DNA of 11,874 nt. It comes from Candidatus Cloacimonadota bacterium. Its GTDB lineage: Bacteria > Cloacimonadota > Cloacimonadia > Cloacimonadales > JAIOQZ01. The stretch spans positions 1 through 11,874 of the forward strand of contig JAIOTM010000241.1 in NCBI GenBank assembly GCA_021106755.1, given 5' to 3'. The notes below the pieces were generated by a model. It saw only the letters and a list, made by a program, of their open reading frames with translations. It did no database searches and was not told the origin of the DNA. Within the stretch, counting starts at the first letter, position 1, and each line of letters opens with the position of its first letter. The position numbers and the translations under genes are program-made. Shown here in pieces: positions 1 through 8,076 of the stretch.

Positions 1-2
1 AA

Positions 3-149
3 AACAACACCTATTCCGGTGGACGCGGTGCGGGAAATATTGTCTTTACTCTGGATTTGCAGGGCGAGGATACCTATAACTTAGAAGGCAGAGCCAACGA
101 TGTCCTTAACATTGACGGCACATGGGTCGTTATTAAAGATTTTCAATAA
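3..149 (+). CDS. C-terminal fragment of an unidentified protein
   Basis: This is the only plus-strand frame open from the left edge; it gives 48 codons ending in TAA at 147-149. The visible tail starts NNTYSGGRGAGN and ends VVIKDFQ. It is polar, rich in Gly, Asp and Asn, alternates in a way that suggests beta strands, and has no membrane segment. That could suit the end of an exported or beta-rich protein, but I do not recognise a family. Its stop lies inside the 3' end of the minus-strand gene that follows, a 7-base tail-to-tail overlap. The start and most of the gene lie outside the window, so the function cannot be assigned. Confidence 0.6.
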   Translation, partial: NNTYSGGRGAGNIVFTLDLQGEDTYNLEGRANDVLNIDGTWVVIKDFQ

Positions 150-640
150 CGAGTAGCTTGCTTTTCTGACATCAACGAGTCCAGTAACGATAGTGCTTTT
201 TCGGCAGTGTCTGCCCGTAAGATGTCGAGATTTTTTCCATTATGCGAGGTGGCTGTCCAGGTCTGCACACCGATAATAGTTTTCTCATTAGTTTTTGCCA
301 ATGTGAGTGCGTTGAGAGTACCGAAACTTCCGCCAATAGCGATTACAATATCGCCTGCTGACGCGACAATAGAGTTTCTGGCAAATCCAATGCCCGTTGG
401 GATAACAACCATAAGGAAGTTGTTACCTTCTACTTTGTCTAATCCGGGTAGAATCCCGATAGTAAGTCCGCCCGCTTCTGCCGCTCCCTTACAGGTCGCT
501 TCCATAACTCCATCTCTACCACCGCAGATAAGTGTGATTTTTCGTTCTGCTAAACCTTTGCCGATTTCGTAAGCAATATTGAGCAAGTGTTGTGGAACAA
601 CTCCACTTTGACCTATTACCGCGACTTGTTTTATCTCCAT
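143..640 (-). CDS. LOG/TIGR00725-like Rossmann-fold protein
   Basis: A 165-residue cytosolic protein of the superfamily that includes LOG (cytokinin riboside 5'-monophosphate phosphoribohydrolase), the so-called 'lysine decarboxylase-like' proteins and TIGR00725 proteins. Visible motifs are the N-terminal strand VAVIGQSG (7-13), CGGRDGVMEA (39-48), a FARNS motif (86-90) and IGGSFGTLNAL (102-112). The size suits the short TIGR00725 subgroup. In relatives the last motif usually reads GGxGTLxE, where the Glu takes part in catalysis; here that position is Ala111, so phosphoribohydrolase activity is doubtful and a nucleotide-binding or carrier role is possible. It lies 4 bases downstream of the amidohydrolase stop on the same strand. 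Its weak ribosome site (AAGG, 648-651 region) overlaps the end of that gene, so the two are probably co-transcribed and translationally coupled. The family call is firm; the biochemical role is unknown. Confidence 0.88.
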   Translation of the reverse strand: MEIKQVAVIGQSGVVPQHLLNIAYEIGKGLAERKITLICGGRDGVMEATCKGAAEAGGLTIGILPGLDKVEGNNFLMVVIPTGIGFARNSIVASAGDIVIAIGGSFGTLNALTLAKTNEKTIIGVQTWTATSHNGKNLDILRADTAEKALSLLDSLMSEKQATRY

Positions 641-644
641 AAAG

Positions 645-2237
645 CTACCTTACTTTCTCAGCTTCGTAAACTATTTCGCCGTCCACCATTGTCAGCAACG
701 ATTCAGCTTTCAACCAGAACTCGTTTGGCTGATTTCTGAAATTCTCAATAACAATCATATCGGCAAGTTTTCCGGCTTTCAGGCTACCTCTGATATGCTC
801 GCTACATGAACCTCGTGCCGCCCCTAAGGTGTAACCGTGCAGAGCTTCCATTATTGTGAGCTTTTGCGATGGCATCCAGGAAGGCTCATCAGGGTTGTTA
901 TCATATTTCCGCTCTAACGCGGCGTAAATTCCCGCGAATGGGTTCAATGTTTCTACCGGGGCATCGGAACCGAATCCAAGTGCCAGCTTTCTGTTCAGCA
1001 TTTCGCGGAAGGGATATGTAAATTGTTCAACAGTTGGCCAGTTCTTTTTTATAGTGTAAACATCTGTCTTGATATGAACTGGTTGCAGGGCGGCATAAAT
1101 GCCATTTTGCTGGATAATATCAAGGTCTTCCGGTCTCACGCACTGTAGATGCTCAATTCTGTGGGGTAATTTACTGCCGGTTTCATAATTTACACGGGCA
1201 ATGGTTTGAGCTACAATATGACAACACCTGTCTCCAATAGCGTGGATTGAACTGGCAATCCCGGATATAGCCGCTTTATGAATCGTTTCGTAAAGCTTCC
1301 GGGGGGTGAGAATAAGGCGACCACAATAGTTGTAGCTTCCGGGATAGGGGTCGTACATATAAGCGGTATGCGATCCAATAGAGCCATCCATAAATAATTT
1401 CACTCCGCCGATTTTCATCATTTCACTACCAGTGTAGGAAGTGATGCCCTGGGCAATCATTTCGTTCAGAACTTTGCTGGGGAAATGCCAGCATACACGG
1501 AGCTTATTCCCGTTTTTCTGGAGTTTTTTCAAAGCCTGATAAGATTCCACGTCTTCCATGATATGTATAGCCGCGAGTCCCACGCGGTGGGCGTAACGAA
1601 TCGCCTGCCGGAGAGCTTTGCGCTGGAGAAATTCCGACAAATCAGTAATTTGTTTTCTGGCAAGCAGTAAAGCACTCTCGTAAAGAAAACCATTGGGCGA
1701 GCCATCGGGAAACAATCCGATACTGCCTCCCGGCGGTTGTGGAGTAGAGGCATCTATACCTGATTCACGCAGGGCGGCTGTGTTGAGAAGTAGTGAGTGC
1801 AGGTCTTTACTCTTGATGGCAACAGGGATGTCGGGAAAGACTATGTCGATGAAATGTTTATTGAAGTTATTTGAGTCAGGATAAAGATTGAGGTCCCAAC
1901 CATTTCCGCCAATCCAGGCAATATCTTCCGACATTTTTTTCTTATAGTTTTGTAGAACCGCTTCCACATCTTTCAGGCTGGTCGTTTGCCAAAGGTCAAT
2001 TTCATATGGCTTATGAGCGTACTCAAAAAAATGGGTATGAGTATCTGTAAACGCGGGTAGTAAGACATTTCCCCGCAGATTTATCAACTCTGTGCCCGGC
2101 GGCGCGAGTTTCTTCATATCCTGTAGAGAGCCAGTTGCCAGAATTGTGTTGCCTCCCGTAAGTAAAGCATCTGGAGAAACATCTGGCTCTAGGGTGATTA
2201 TTTCACCATTGTGAAATAAGTAACCGCCATTCTGCAT
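645..2237 (-). CDS. YtcJ-like metal-dependent amidohydrolase
   Basis: A protein of about 530 residues in the amidohydrolase superfamily (Amidohydro_3, the YtcJ group related to N-substituted formamide deformylase). It probably hydrolyses an amide or similar bond in the cytosol; the substrate is unknown. Counting from the ATG at 2237, it has an N-terminal beta segment (YLFHNGEIITL), the metal-binding HTH of DTHTHFF (H67, H69), a VKLFMDGSIGSHTAYMYDPYPG block (about 279-299, with a possible bridging Lys280), SIHAIGD (H332), HRIEHLQ (H359, H363) and GFGSDAPVETLNPF (D425). It closes with the usual KLADMIVI segment. The frame runs open further upstream, to TTG at 2309 and ATGs at 2303 and 2297, but those lack a ribosome site and would add about 20-24 residues with no counterpart in the family. 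I therefore prefer ATG 2237, which has AAGAG eight bases upstream. It is the first gene of a two-gene operon with the LOG-like protein. Confidence 0.92.
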   Translation of the reverse strand: MQNGGYLFHNGEIITLEPDVSPDALLTGGNTILATGSLQDMKKLAPPGTELINLRGNVLLPAFTDTHTHFFEYAHKPYEIDLWQTTSLKDVEAVLQNYKKKMSEDIAWIGGNGWDLNLYPDSNNFNKHFIDIVFPDIPVAIKSKDLHSLLLNTAALRESGIDASTPQPPGGSIGLFPDGSPNGFLYESALLLARKQITDLSEFLQRKALRQAIRYAHRVGLAAIHIMEDVESYQALKKLQKNGNKLRVCWHFPSKVLNEMIAQGITSYTGSEMMKIGGVKLFMDGSIGSHTAYMYDPYPGSYNYCGRLILTPRKLYETIHKAAISGIASSIHAIGDRCCHIVAQTIARVNYETGSKLPHRIEHLQCVRPEDLDIIQQNGIYAALQPVHIKTDVYTIKKNWPTVEQFTYPFREMLNRKLALGFGSDAPVETLNPFAGIYAALERKYDNNPDEPSWMPSQKLTIMEALHGYTLGAARGSCSEHIRGSLKAGKLADMIVIENFRNQPNEFWLKAESLLTMVDGEIVYEAEKVR

Positions 2238-2384
2238 AATAAACACTCTTTGGTTACAAGTTCCTGAGAAAATTAACTCTTTCTTTATATAATACATAAC
2301 CATAAGCAAAAGACGAGCCGGAAATGCAAAACTTGACGGATTTTCTCTAATTGGAATTGATGAAAAAAACGAATTGAGGTTTCA
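2238..2384. other. Divergent intergenic region, presumed promoters for both operons
   Basis: These 147 bases separate the minus-strand amidohydrolase unit from the plus-strand aminotransferase unit, so both promoters should lie here. On the plus strand a TTGACG at 2333-2338 resembles a -35 box, but the position 17 bases downstream (ATTGAT) is a poor -10. TCTAAT at 2346-2351 resembles a -10 but lacks a matching -35. I cannot assign either promoter with confidence, and I see no operator or riboswitch. Confidence 0.35.
2246..2250 (-). promoter_or_regulatory. Probable ribosome binding site deciding the amidohydrolase start
   Basis: On the minus strand AAGAG lies eight bases before the ATG at 2237. 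It differs from AAGGAG by one missing G. The upstream candidates at 2297, 2303 and 2309 have no purine-rich element at a usable distance. This supports the shorter protein, moderately. Confidence 0.5.
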
Positions 2385-3590
2385 ATGGACTATAAATCGT
2401 TATTTTCAGCACAGACAATTGGAATGCGGGCATCAATGATAAGAGAGTTAGTCGCTACCACAAAATGTATTCCGGGACTCATCTCTTTTGCCGGCGGGTT
2501 TCCATCACCACTTACTTTTCCAAGAGAGATTCTCGCGAAAATGTACAGCGAAGTAATTCTCGAAAATGGAAACGATATTCTCCAATACGGATCAAGCGAT
2601 GGCGACACTATCCTGAAACAGGAATTGAAAAAATGGGAAGGAATGCCTGATCTCCCCGATAGCGAGATACTGATAACTTCCGGGGCAACAAATGGTATTT
2701 ACCTTTACGTTAAATCTTTAATCGAATCTAATGATGTAATTATTATAGAAGCTCCCAGTTTTCTCGGCTCACTCATTGCCTTTGAAGGGATGAGTGCCAA
2801 ACTGGTTGGTATCGAATTAGATGAGGAGGGTATCCGCACCGACCTGCTTGAGGAATCATTCAAAAAGCACGGTAAGAAGATAAAGTTTCTCTATCTGATT
2901 CCCGAATTCCAGAATCCTTCAGGGATTACTATGACTACAGCCCGGAGAAAGCAAGTACTGGAAATCGCGAGTCACTACGGAGTGCCGATTTTAGAAGATG
3001 TTCCCTACGAAGCACTACGCTACTCTGGCGAGAAACCGGATTCACTGTACAAGATGAGTAAAGATTCGCATCCCGGTTTAGTTACTCTGATAAAATCTTT
3101 TTCAAAAATACTAGGTCCCGGCTTGCGGCTCGCGTATGCTATTGGACATAAAGAGCTGATTACCAAAATGGGCTTATGGATGCAAAAGGTGAATGTAAGC
3201 GTGGATTGTGTTACTCAGCGTGCGGTTGCCCGAATGATGAGTAAAGGTTTATTGAAACCGCATATTGAGTCGATACAAGCGTTTTACAAACCGCTTCGTG
3301 ACACAATGCTTGCAGCGTTGGAAAAATATATGCCGGAAACTGTTTCGTGGACAGTGCCGGATGGCGGAATGTTTATCTGGGTTTTTCTGCCGGAGCAACT
3401 TAACGCGGACGAGTTGTTTGTTTCCGCTCGTGAGAATAGAGTAGCGTTTATTCCCGGAAGCAAGTTTTACCCACTCGGAAGCGAGACCTACAACGCTCTG
3501 CGTCTCAATTTCTCCTATCCAACGGCAGAGCAGATAAATACAGGGGTAGAGCGGTTAGCACATATTATAAAAGAAGCATCAGGGAAGTAG
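2385..3590 (+). CDS. PLP-dependent aminotransferase, class I/II (LysN/MocR-like subgroup)
   Basis: A 401-residue cytosolic fold-type I aminotransferase that moves an amino group between an amino acid and a 2-oxo acid. Key features are ISFAGGFPSP near the N-terminus (33-42), a QYGSSDG substrate-loop segment (67-73), FQNPSG with Asn177, LEDVPYEALRY with Asp205 (pairs with the PLP ring nitrogen) and Tyr208, the Schiff-base lysine in SFSKILGPGLR (Lys241), DGGMFIW (326-332) and the carboxylate-binding Arg373 in ALRLNFS. This pattern and length match the 2-aminoadipate/multisubstrate aminotransferases (LysN type) and the catalytic half of MocR regulators; no DNA-binding domain is present. Exact substrate is not readable from sequence; aromatic, branched-chain and 2-aminoadipate are all possible. 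The start follows GAGGT with a six-base gap. It is followed after 3 bases by the phosphorylase gene, so the two form an operon, although no common pathway is obvious. Confidence 0.93.
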   Translation: MDYKSLFSAQTIGMRASMIRELVATTKCIPGLISFAGGFPSPLTFPREILAKMYSEVILENGNDILQYGSSDGDTILKQELKKWEGMPDLPDSEILITSGATNGIYLYVKSLIESNDVIIIEAPSFLGSLIAFEGMSAKLVGIELDEEGIRTDLLEESFKKHGKKIKFLYLIPEFQNPSGITMTTARRKQVLEIASHYGVPILEDVPYEALRYSGEKPDSLYKMSKDSHPGLVTLIKSFSKILGPGLRLAYAIGHKELITKMGLWMQKVNVSVDCVTQRAVARMMSKGLLKPHIESIQAFYKPLRDTMLAALEKYMPETVSWTVPDGGMFIWVFLPEQLNADELFVSARENRVAFIPGSKFYPLGSETYNALRLNFSYPTAEQINTGVERLAHIIKEASGK

Positions 3591-3593
3591 GCT

Positions 3594-4922
3594 ATGGTCA
3601 CAGAAGAGTTAACTTCTAACGAAGCTAATCCTGTAGAAATTATCCTGAAAAAGCGTAACAAACAGGAGTTAACCACTGACGAGATAAGCTCCTTTATCGG
3701 AGATTACATAGCTGATAAAATCCCTGAATACCAGATGTCTGCACTGCTTATGGCTATTTTTCTGAACGGCATGACACCAACTGAAATTCAGGCGTTATCA
3801 AAAGTCTATGTGGATTCCGGCGACAGAATAACTTTCCCCGAAAACTGGCGTACAGTGGACAAACATTCCACAGGCGGAGTTGGCGATAAAATTACCTTAA
3901 TGCTGGCTCCGATAATAGCTGCCTGTGGGGCAAAGATTCCGATGATTTCCGGGCGTGGATTAGGACACACAGGTGGAACCCTCGACAAACTTGAAGCAAT
4001 TCCATGTTTATGTACCAACTTCCCCAAAGCGAAGTTTTGTGAGTTTATAGAAGATAACGGGTTTGCGATTATCAGTCAGTCGGACAAACTTGTGCCAGCG
4101 GATAAGCGTATTTACGCTTTGCGGGATGTTTCGGCGACTGTGGAGAGCCTTCCGCTGATAACGGCCAGTATTATGAGCAAAAAAATTGCCGAAGGTGCAC
4201 AAGGGCTTGTAATAGACCTCAAAGTTGGGACGGGCGCGTTCATGAAGACGCTGGAGCAGGCAGAACAGTTAGCAAAACTTCTTCAGGAAACGGGCAGAGA
4301 ATTTGGTATGAAGGTTTCAGTGGTGTTTACAGATATGAATTCACCTATTGGAAAATACATTGGCAACGCTCTCGAAGTACAGGAAACAATTGAGTATTTA
4401 AGCGGCGAAGCTATTGAAGATGTTCATGAACTGACCATGACCCTTGCTGGCGAAATGCTGGTTCTTGCTGGCAAAGCTGAATCACTTCAAACGGGAATAG
4501 CTCTTGCTGAAAAAGCACGTGACAATGGTGACGCGTTAGAGAAATTCCGCCGCTTTATTGAACTGCAAGGTGGCAACCCGGCAGTCTGCGACGATGTTTC
4601 ACTTCTTCCTCAGGCAAAATACAAAATTCCAATAACGAGTCTGAAAAGCGGATATATATCAACAATCGACAGTCAGAGAATTGGCTACGCACTTGTCAGA
4701 GTGGACGCCGGACGTAAGCAATTAGACTCAATATTAGACTACTCTTCAGGTGCATATCTGCCTTTCAAAATTGGCGATAAGATTGAAGCTGGAGCATCAC
4801 TGGGCACCGTTTACTGTAACAACGCTGAGTCAGGAAAAATCGTCTCTACTGAAATTGCCCAATGCTTTACTGTTAGTGTAGAGCCAGTTAAGAAAACAGG
4901 CAGGATAATTCGAATTATTTAG
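3594..4922 (+). CDS. deoA: Thymidine/pyrimidine-nucleoside phosphorylase
   Basis: A 442-residue cytosolic enzyme that splits thymidine, deoxyuridine and possibly uridine with phosphate, giving the free base and (deoxy)ribose 1-phosphate for salvage or catabolism. The length matches the family (about 430-440). The N-terminal alpha domain is followed by the phosphate-binding KHSTGGVGDK (90-99) and the family signature SGRGLGHTGGTLDKLE (119-134). The nucleoside-binding residues of E. coli DeoA have clear counterparts: Arg177 in YALRD, Ser192 and Lys196 in ASIMSKK. The C-terminal domain (about 345-442) contains the typical GYALVRVDAGRK segment. Whether it is thymidine-specific (DeoA) or broad (Pdp) cannot be told, so the symbol is given for the family. 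An AGGGA ribosome site overlaps the end of the aminotransferase gene, 3 bases upstream, indicating coupled expression. No deoxyribose aldolase or phosphopentomutase gene is in the window. Confidence 0.95.
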   Translation: MVTEELTSNEANPVEIILKKRNKQELTTDEISSFIGDYIADKIPEYQMSALLMAIFLNGMTPTEIQALSKVYVDSGDRITFPENWRTVDKHSTGGVGDKITLMLAPIIAACGAKIPMISGRGLGHTGGTLDKLEAIPCLCTNFPKAKFCEFIEDNGFAIISQSDKLVPADKRIYALRDVSATVESLPLITASIMSKKIAEGAQGLVIDLKVGTGAFMKTLEQAEQLAKLLQETGREFGMKVSVVFTDMNSPIGKYIGNALEVQETIEYLSGEAIEDVHELTMTLAGEMLVLAGKAESLQTGIALAEKARDNGDALEKFRRFIELQGGNPAVCDDVSLLPQAKYKIPITSLKSGYISTIDSQRIGYALVRVDAGRKQLDSILDYSSGAYLPFKIGDKIEAGASLGTVYCNNAESGKIVSTEIAQCFTVSVEPVKKTGRIIRII

Positions 4923-5115
4923 CATATACCAGTCTATAAATAGCGAATAGATTCAATGAAATATTGTGACAGAATCAGAAGTGTTACAAAATTGCCTGAA
5001 ACTTATGGAATGGATTCATATTAACAAATATTCAGAAGCAAATTCTTCAGTTCTTTCAGAGGCATTTAGCCGACTACCATGTTTGCCACTATTTTTGAAC
5101 ATCCACTGCACAATT

Positions 5116-5151
5116 AAAAAAACGGGGAAATATCTGCAATACTTCCCCGTT
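5116..5151 (-). terminator. Intrinsic terminator of the metalloprotease gene, possibly bidirectional
   Basis: A perfect 9-bp stem (AACGGGGAA at 5121-5129, TTCCCCGTT at 5143-5151) encloses a 13-base loop. Read on the minus strand it comes 13 bases after the stop of the 5165-8008 gene, and the 3' arm runs straight into a seven-T tract (A5116-5122 on the plus strand), a classic Rho-independent signal. Outer CAATT/AATTG arms (5111-5115, 5153-5157) could extend it around a bulge. On the plus strand the downstream sequence is only moderately T-rich, but no other hairpin follows deoA, so the structure may also stop that operon. Confidence 0.85.
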
Positions 5152-5164
5152 AAATTGTAATTCT

Positions 5165-8008
5165 TTATTTCAGTAAGGTCATTTTGCCAGTTTTAATGGC
5201 GTCTCCCGCCTTCATTCTGTAGAAGTAGATTCCGCCGGAAACTTCTGTCTTAGAATCATCTTTTCCATCCCAGACAACACTGTATTTGCCAGCACCGAAA
5301 TGGCTGTTCACCAGCGATTTAACTTTCTGCCCCCTGATATTGTAAATATCAATAGAGACAATGCCTGATTTTCTGATTGAGAATGACAATTCCGTAATCG
5401 GATTAAAGGGGTTGGGGTAACTTGTGATAGCGTTATTGAACTCCTTGATATCTTCATCATCAACACCAATATAGATTACATCCTCGGCAACAAATGTGTA
5501 ATCAAGTGTGGCATAGCTATCAAAGGTGTCTGTTACCACCATAAGTACTTTATCGTAGCTCCCGTTGTAATTAGGTAATGTAATCTCTCCAGAAGAACGT
5601 TCTGTCATATCCATTTCAAAAATTCCCATTGGCTCATCAGCAAAAAATGTAACAAATCTGACATGGAAATCTGAATTAACCTCATCTGAGGTAAAGGTGA
5701 CTTTCAGACTGTTTGTAAAACCATCAAAAGTGATGTAGTTTACGCTCCAGTGCTGCATTGTATTGGTGTCACCATTTGGATACAAAGATATATCGTCAGC
5801 AGTAGCCATTTCAAAAGTGCCCGAACCGATAGGATTGTCAGCATAGCTATAATGTCCATTCTCGAATGTCTGGTGATTAATAGAATTAGCAACAACCCAG
5901 TCGTTAAAGACAGATTCCGCGTCAGTATCGCTCCAGCCAGTTGTTGCTAATGCCGCGCTTAGTCCGTCCATGCTGTTTTCGGTTTCGGCAACAAGATTGA
6001 AGATAACATTCTCGGTACCAAGGCAGAAGTGCTCCCATAGGTATTGCATAAATAAAAATGTCTGGGGATAATCTGCTCCACCATTCCAGGCAACAAGGTT
6101 ATTGTCCGGGTTTTGAGTAAACATTACCTGCCAGTAAGGACTTATCCAGCCGGTTACCGATTGAGCAAATCCAGAAAGACCTTCGTTTGCCCAGGTAACT
6201 TCATTCGCATCGTGGTTGTGATGAATCAGATGCTGAAATTCATGAGCAACTGTAGAGAAACAGTAACTACTGTTTATACCAGAACCATGGGGATTTTTAT
6301 CAATATAGAGCAATTCCATATTGTTGCTGTGGGTACCACCAGAAATGTCTGAAGGTGAGAAATATCCGTTAATATCATCATCATCAATGTCATAGATAAG
6401 AATGTTGACACGGCTGTTATTATCAATGTCGGAGGGTTGCCCAAACATTGCTGTGTCCAACTCGAATATCCCGACATTAGGATCTGAAGCAGTAGAGTCC
6501 TCAAAAACTCTTACAACCAAATCAACATCGTTCTGATTAATGTCTGTCTGCCATATATTGTCCTCAACATAAATATTACAATTAGAACCCCAGCCCTGTC
6601 GGGTAGCATTCACTTGTGAATTAGTACTACTGCTGAAATTATATACCCAAAAAGTATTTGCCGAGACACCACTGTTTTGAACGCTATATGTATAGCTTTG
6701 CTGGACATTGGTAATATTGACAATGTTAAGTACCATGTAATGGAACTGCGGACTAAATGCCGATATTGTTATGTTTCCAGAAGCGGCTTCATCCACAAAA
6801 TCAACAATTTCAAAGCTACCGTCCTGACGAATTTTAAGAACCTTAACATTGAAGGTTCCGCCTGCGGAATTGAACGAAATATCAAGGTCATCGTTTCCGC
6901 CATAAAGTTTGATATAGTCAGCGGCCCAAGGCTCAACTGTATCGCCGCCGTTTGCCGGATATGTGTTGTGAGTTGAAGTGCATTGGAAAGGCGGCAGTGT
7001 TATGGTTTGATAGTCGTTTAAAAAATTAGCAGTAGTCCAGCCTGTAACAATATCCTCAAATGTATCATTATAACCTTGTGAAACGAGAGCGTTTTCGATT
7101 CCGGTTTTGCCGTTTGCCGGCTCTGCTACAATTTCTGTGATAATGGAAGATCCTCCATAATTCTCAGCGAGATAAACCATGAATAGATAGACCTGCACAT
7201 AATCACTGAAATGCTGATCCCAAGAGGTTAAATCGTTATCCGGATTGTTTGGAAAGTCAACAATAGGGTCAGGGTGCCCATATAAGTACATGGCATATTC
7301 GGCACAACCTTCATCAACCCATGTGTATTCATTTACATCCATACCCCAATGAATAAGATGTTGTGTTTCGTGTGCCAACACCGACAGTCGGATTGATTCA
7401 ACCGGGTCAAGTGGATAGCATGTCATATAAATCATTTCCATTTCGTTGCTGTGTCCGGGAGGATTCATCATCTGTGCCTGTGCCTCAGTTACCTGATTAT
7501 ATGCACTGAAATAGCCATCAAAGGATGTACCCTGATAAGAGCCAAGAGCGGAATAGAAAATTACCATTTTAGGATCGTTATCCAGTTCATCAGGGATTGG
7601 TCCAAAGTACTGAGTATCTAAATCCCATATTCCATTGTTCGGGTCAACTAACGTATGATCCTCGAAATGAGCAAGTACTGTATCGACTTCTGCCTGATTC
7701 ATGTTGACCAGCCACTCGCTGTCAGCAACAAAGATATAGCAATGATTACCAACCGCGCGACAAGTAGCCGTAGGTTGAATCCATTGAGGTGGCATTACAG
7801 CAAAACTCCATGCCCAGAAGGTCTCAGTATCGCCTATGCCATAATCTCTTTCGGTGCGGCTTTGACGTATCTGTCGATGGTGTTCCGTGTTTTTGTATTG
7901 AAGGCTCTGGAGAGAAATATCCTTCTGCATAGCCTTAAACTCTTCGATTGGGTTTGCAAATATCACAATAGACAAAAGCAATAAAAGTGCAACTATAATG
8001 TGTTTCAT
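5165..8008 (-). CDS. Secreted tandem zinc metalloprotease (M30-like) with C-terminal sorting domain
   Basis: A 947-residue exported protein. Residues 1-18 form a signal peptide (MKHIIVALLLLLSIVIFA) followed by a short pro-region. Two homologous modules follow. Module 1 (about 63-445) has HETQH (213-217) and the third-ligand glutamate in VDEG (Glu233). Module 2 (about 452-842) has HEFQH (589-593) and Glu609 in ANEG. In both, the HExxH-to-Glu distance is 20 residues, the gluzincin arrangement, and both are preceded by a GYFSxx...SNxME(L/M)xY block. This resembles M30 hyicolysin-type peptidases, so extracellular proteolysis is the likely role; the precise family is an inference. Each module ends in a beta-sandwich segment (about 360-443 and 754-842). 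The tail (862-947), with SYPNPFNP, VSIDIYNIRGQKV and GGIYFYRM, is the FlgD-like/type A sorting domain that directs secretion or surface attachment. The start is well supported by AGGAG six bases upstream. It is monocistronic, with its own terminator, and divergent from the other secreted protein. Confidence 0.93.
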   Translation of the reverse strand: MKHIIVALLLLLSIVIFANPIEEFKAMQKDISLQSLQYKNTEHHRQIRQSRTERDYGIGDTETFWAWSFAVMPPQWIQPTATCRAVGNHCYIFVADSEWLVNMNQAEVDTVLAHFEDHTLVDPNNGIWDLDTQYFGPIPDELDNDPKMVIFYSALGSYQGTSFDGYFSAYNQVTEAQAQMMNPPGHSNEMEMIYMTCYPLDPVESIRLSVLAHETQHLIHWGMDVNEYTWVDEGCAEYAMYLYGHPDPIVDFPNNPDNDLTSWDQHFSDYVQVYLFMVYLAENYGGSSIITEIVAEPANGKTGIENALVSQGYNDTFEDIVTGWTTANFLNDYQTITLPPFQCTSTHNTYPANGGDTVEPWAADYIKLYGGNDDLDISFNSAGGTFNVKVLKIRQDGSFEIVDFVDEAASGNITISAFSPQFHYMVLNIVNITNVQQSYTYSVQNSGVSANTFWVYNFSSSTNSQVNATRQGWGSNCNIYVEDNIWQTDINQNDVDLVVRVFEDSTASDPNVGIFELDTAMFGQPSDIDNNSRVNILIYDIDDDDINGYFSPSDISGGTHSNNMELLYIDKNPHGSGINSSYCFSTVAHEFQHLIHHNHDANEVTWANEGLSGFAQSVTGWISPYWQVMFTQNPDNNLVAWNGGADYPQTFLFMQYLWEHFCLGTENVIFNLVAETENSMDGLSAALATTGWSDTDAESVFNDWVVANSINHQTFENGHYSYADNPIGSGTFEMATADDISLYPNGDTNTMQHWSVNYITFDGFTNSLKVTFTSDEVNSDFHVRFVTFFADEPMGIFEMDMTERSSGEITLPNYNGSYDKVLMVVTDTFDSYATLDYTFVAEDVIYIGVDDEDIKEFNNAITSYPNPFNPITELSFSIRKSGIVSIDIYNIRGQKVKSLVNSHFGAGKYSVVWDGKDDSKTEVSGGIYFYRMKAGDAIKTGKMTLLK

Positions 8009-8014
8009 ACATTT

Positions 8015-8019
8015 CTCCT
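8015..8019 (-). promoter_or_regulatory. Ribosome binding site of the metalloprotease gene
   Basis: AGGAG on the minus strand lies six bases before the ATG at 8008. The run from GGAG through the first two codons (GGAGAAATGTATGAAA) is identical to that of the divergent gene at 8331. Confidence 0.8.
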
Positions 8020-8076
8020 ATGTTCTTTTTTTCAGTTGACAATGAATTGGTTAAATGTCAAGGTTTTTCTGCTAAG

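Noticed and set aside
207..572. A 121-codon plus-strand frame opposite the LOG-like gene
   Set aside because: It is antisense to a gene with clear family motifs and has no recognisable domain or ribosome site.
2385..3590. A MocR-type transcriptional regulator
   Set aside because: The aminotransferase core resembles that of MocR proteins, but no N-terminal winged-helix domain is present; the protein begins directly with the catalytic fold.
4966..5160. A 64-codon plus-strand frame starting with GTG between deoA and the terminator
   Set aside because: It has no ribosome site, and its last codons are the terminator hairpin itself (5121-5151). The protein matches nothing I recognise; chance is the simplest explanation.
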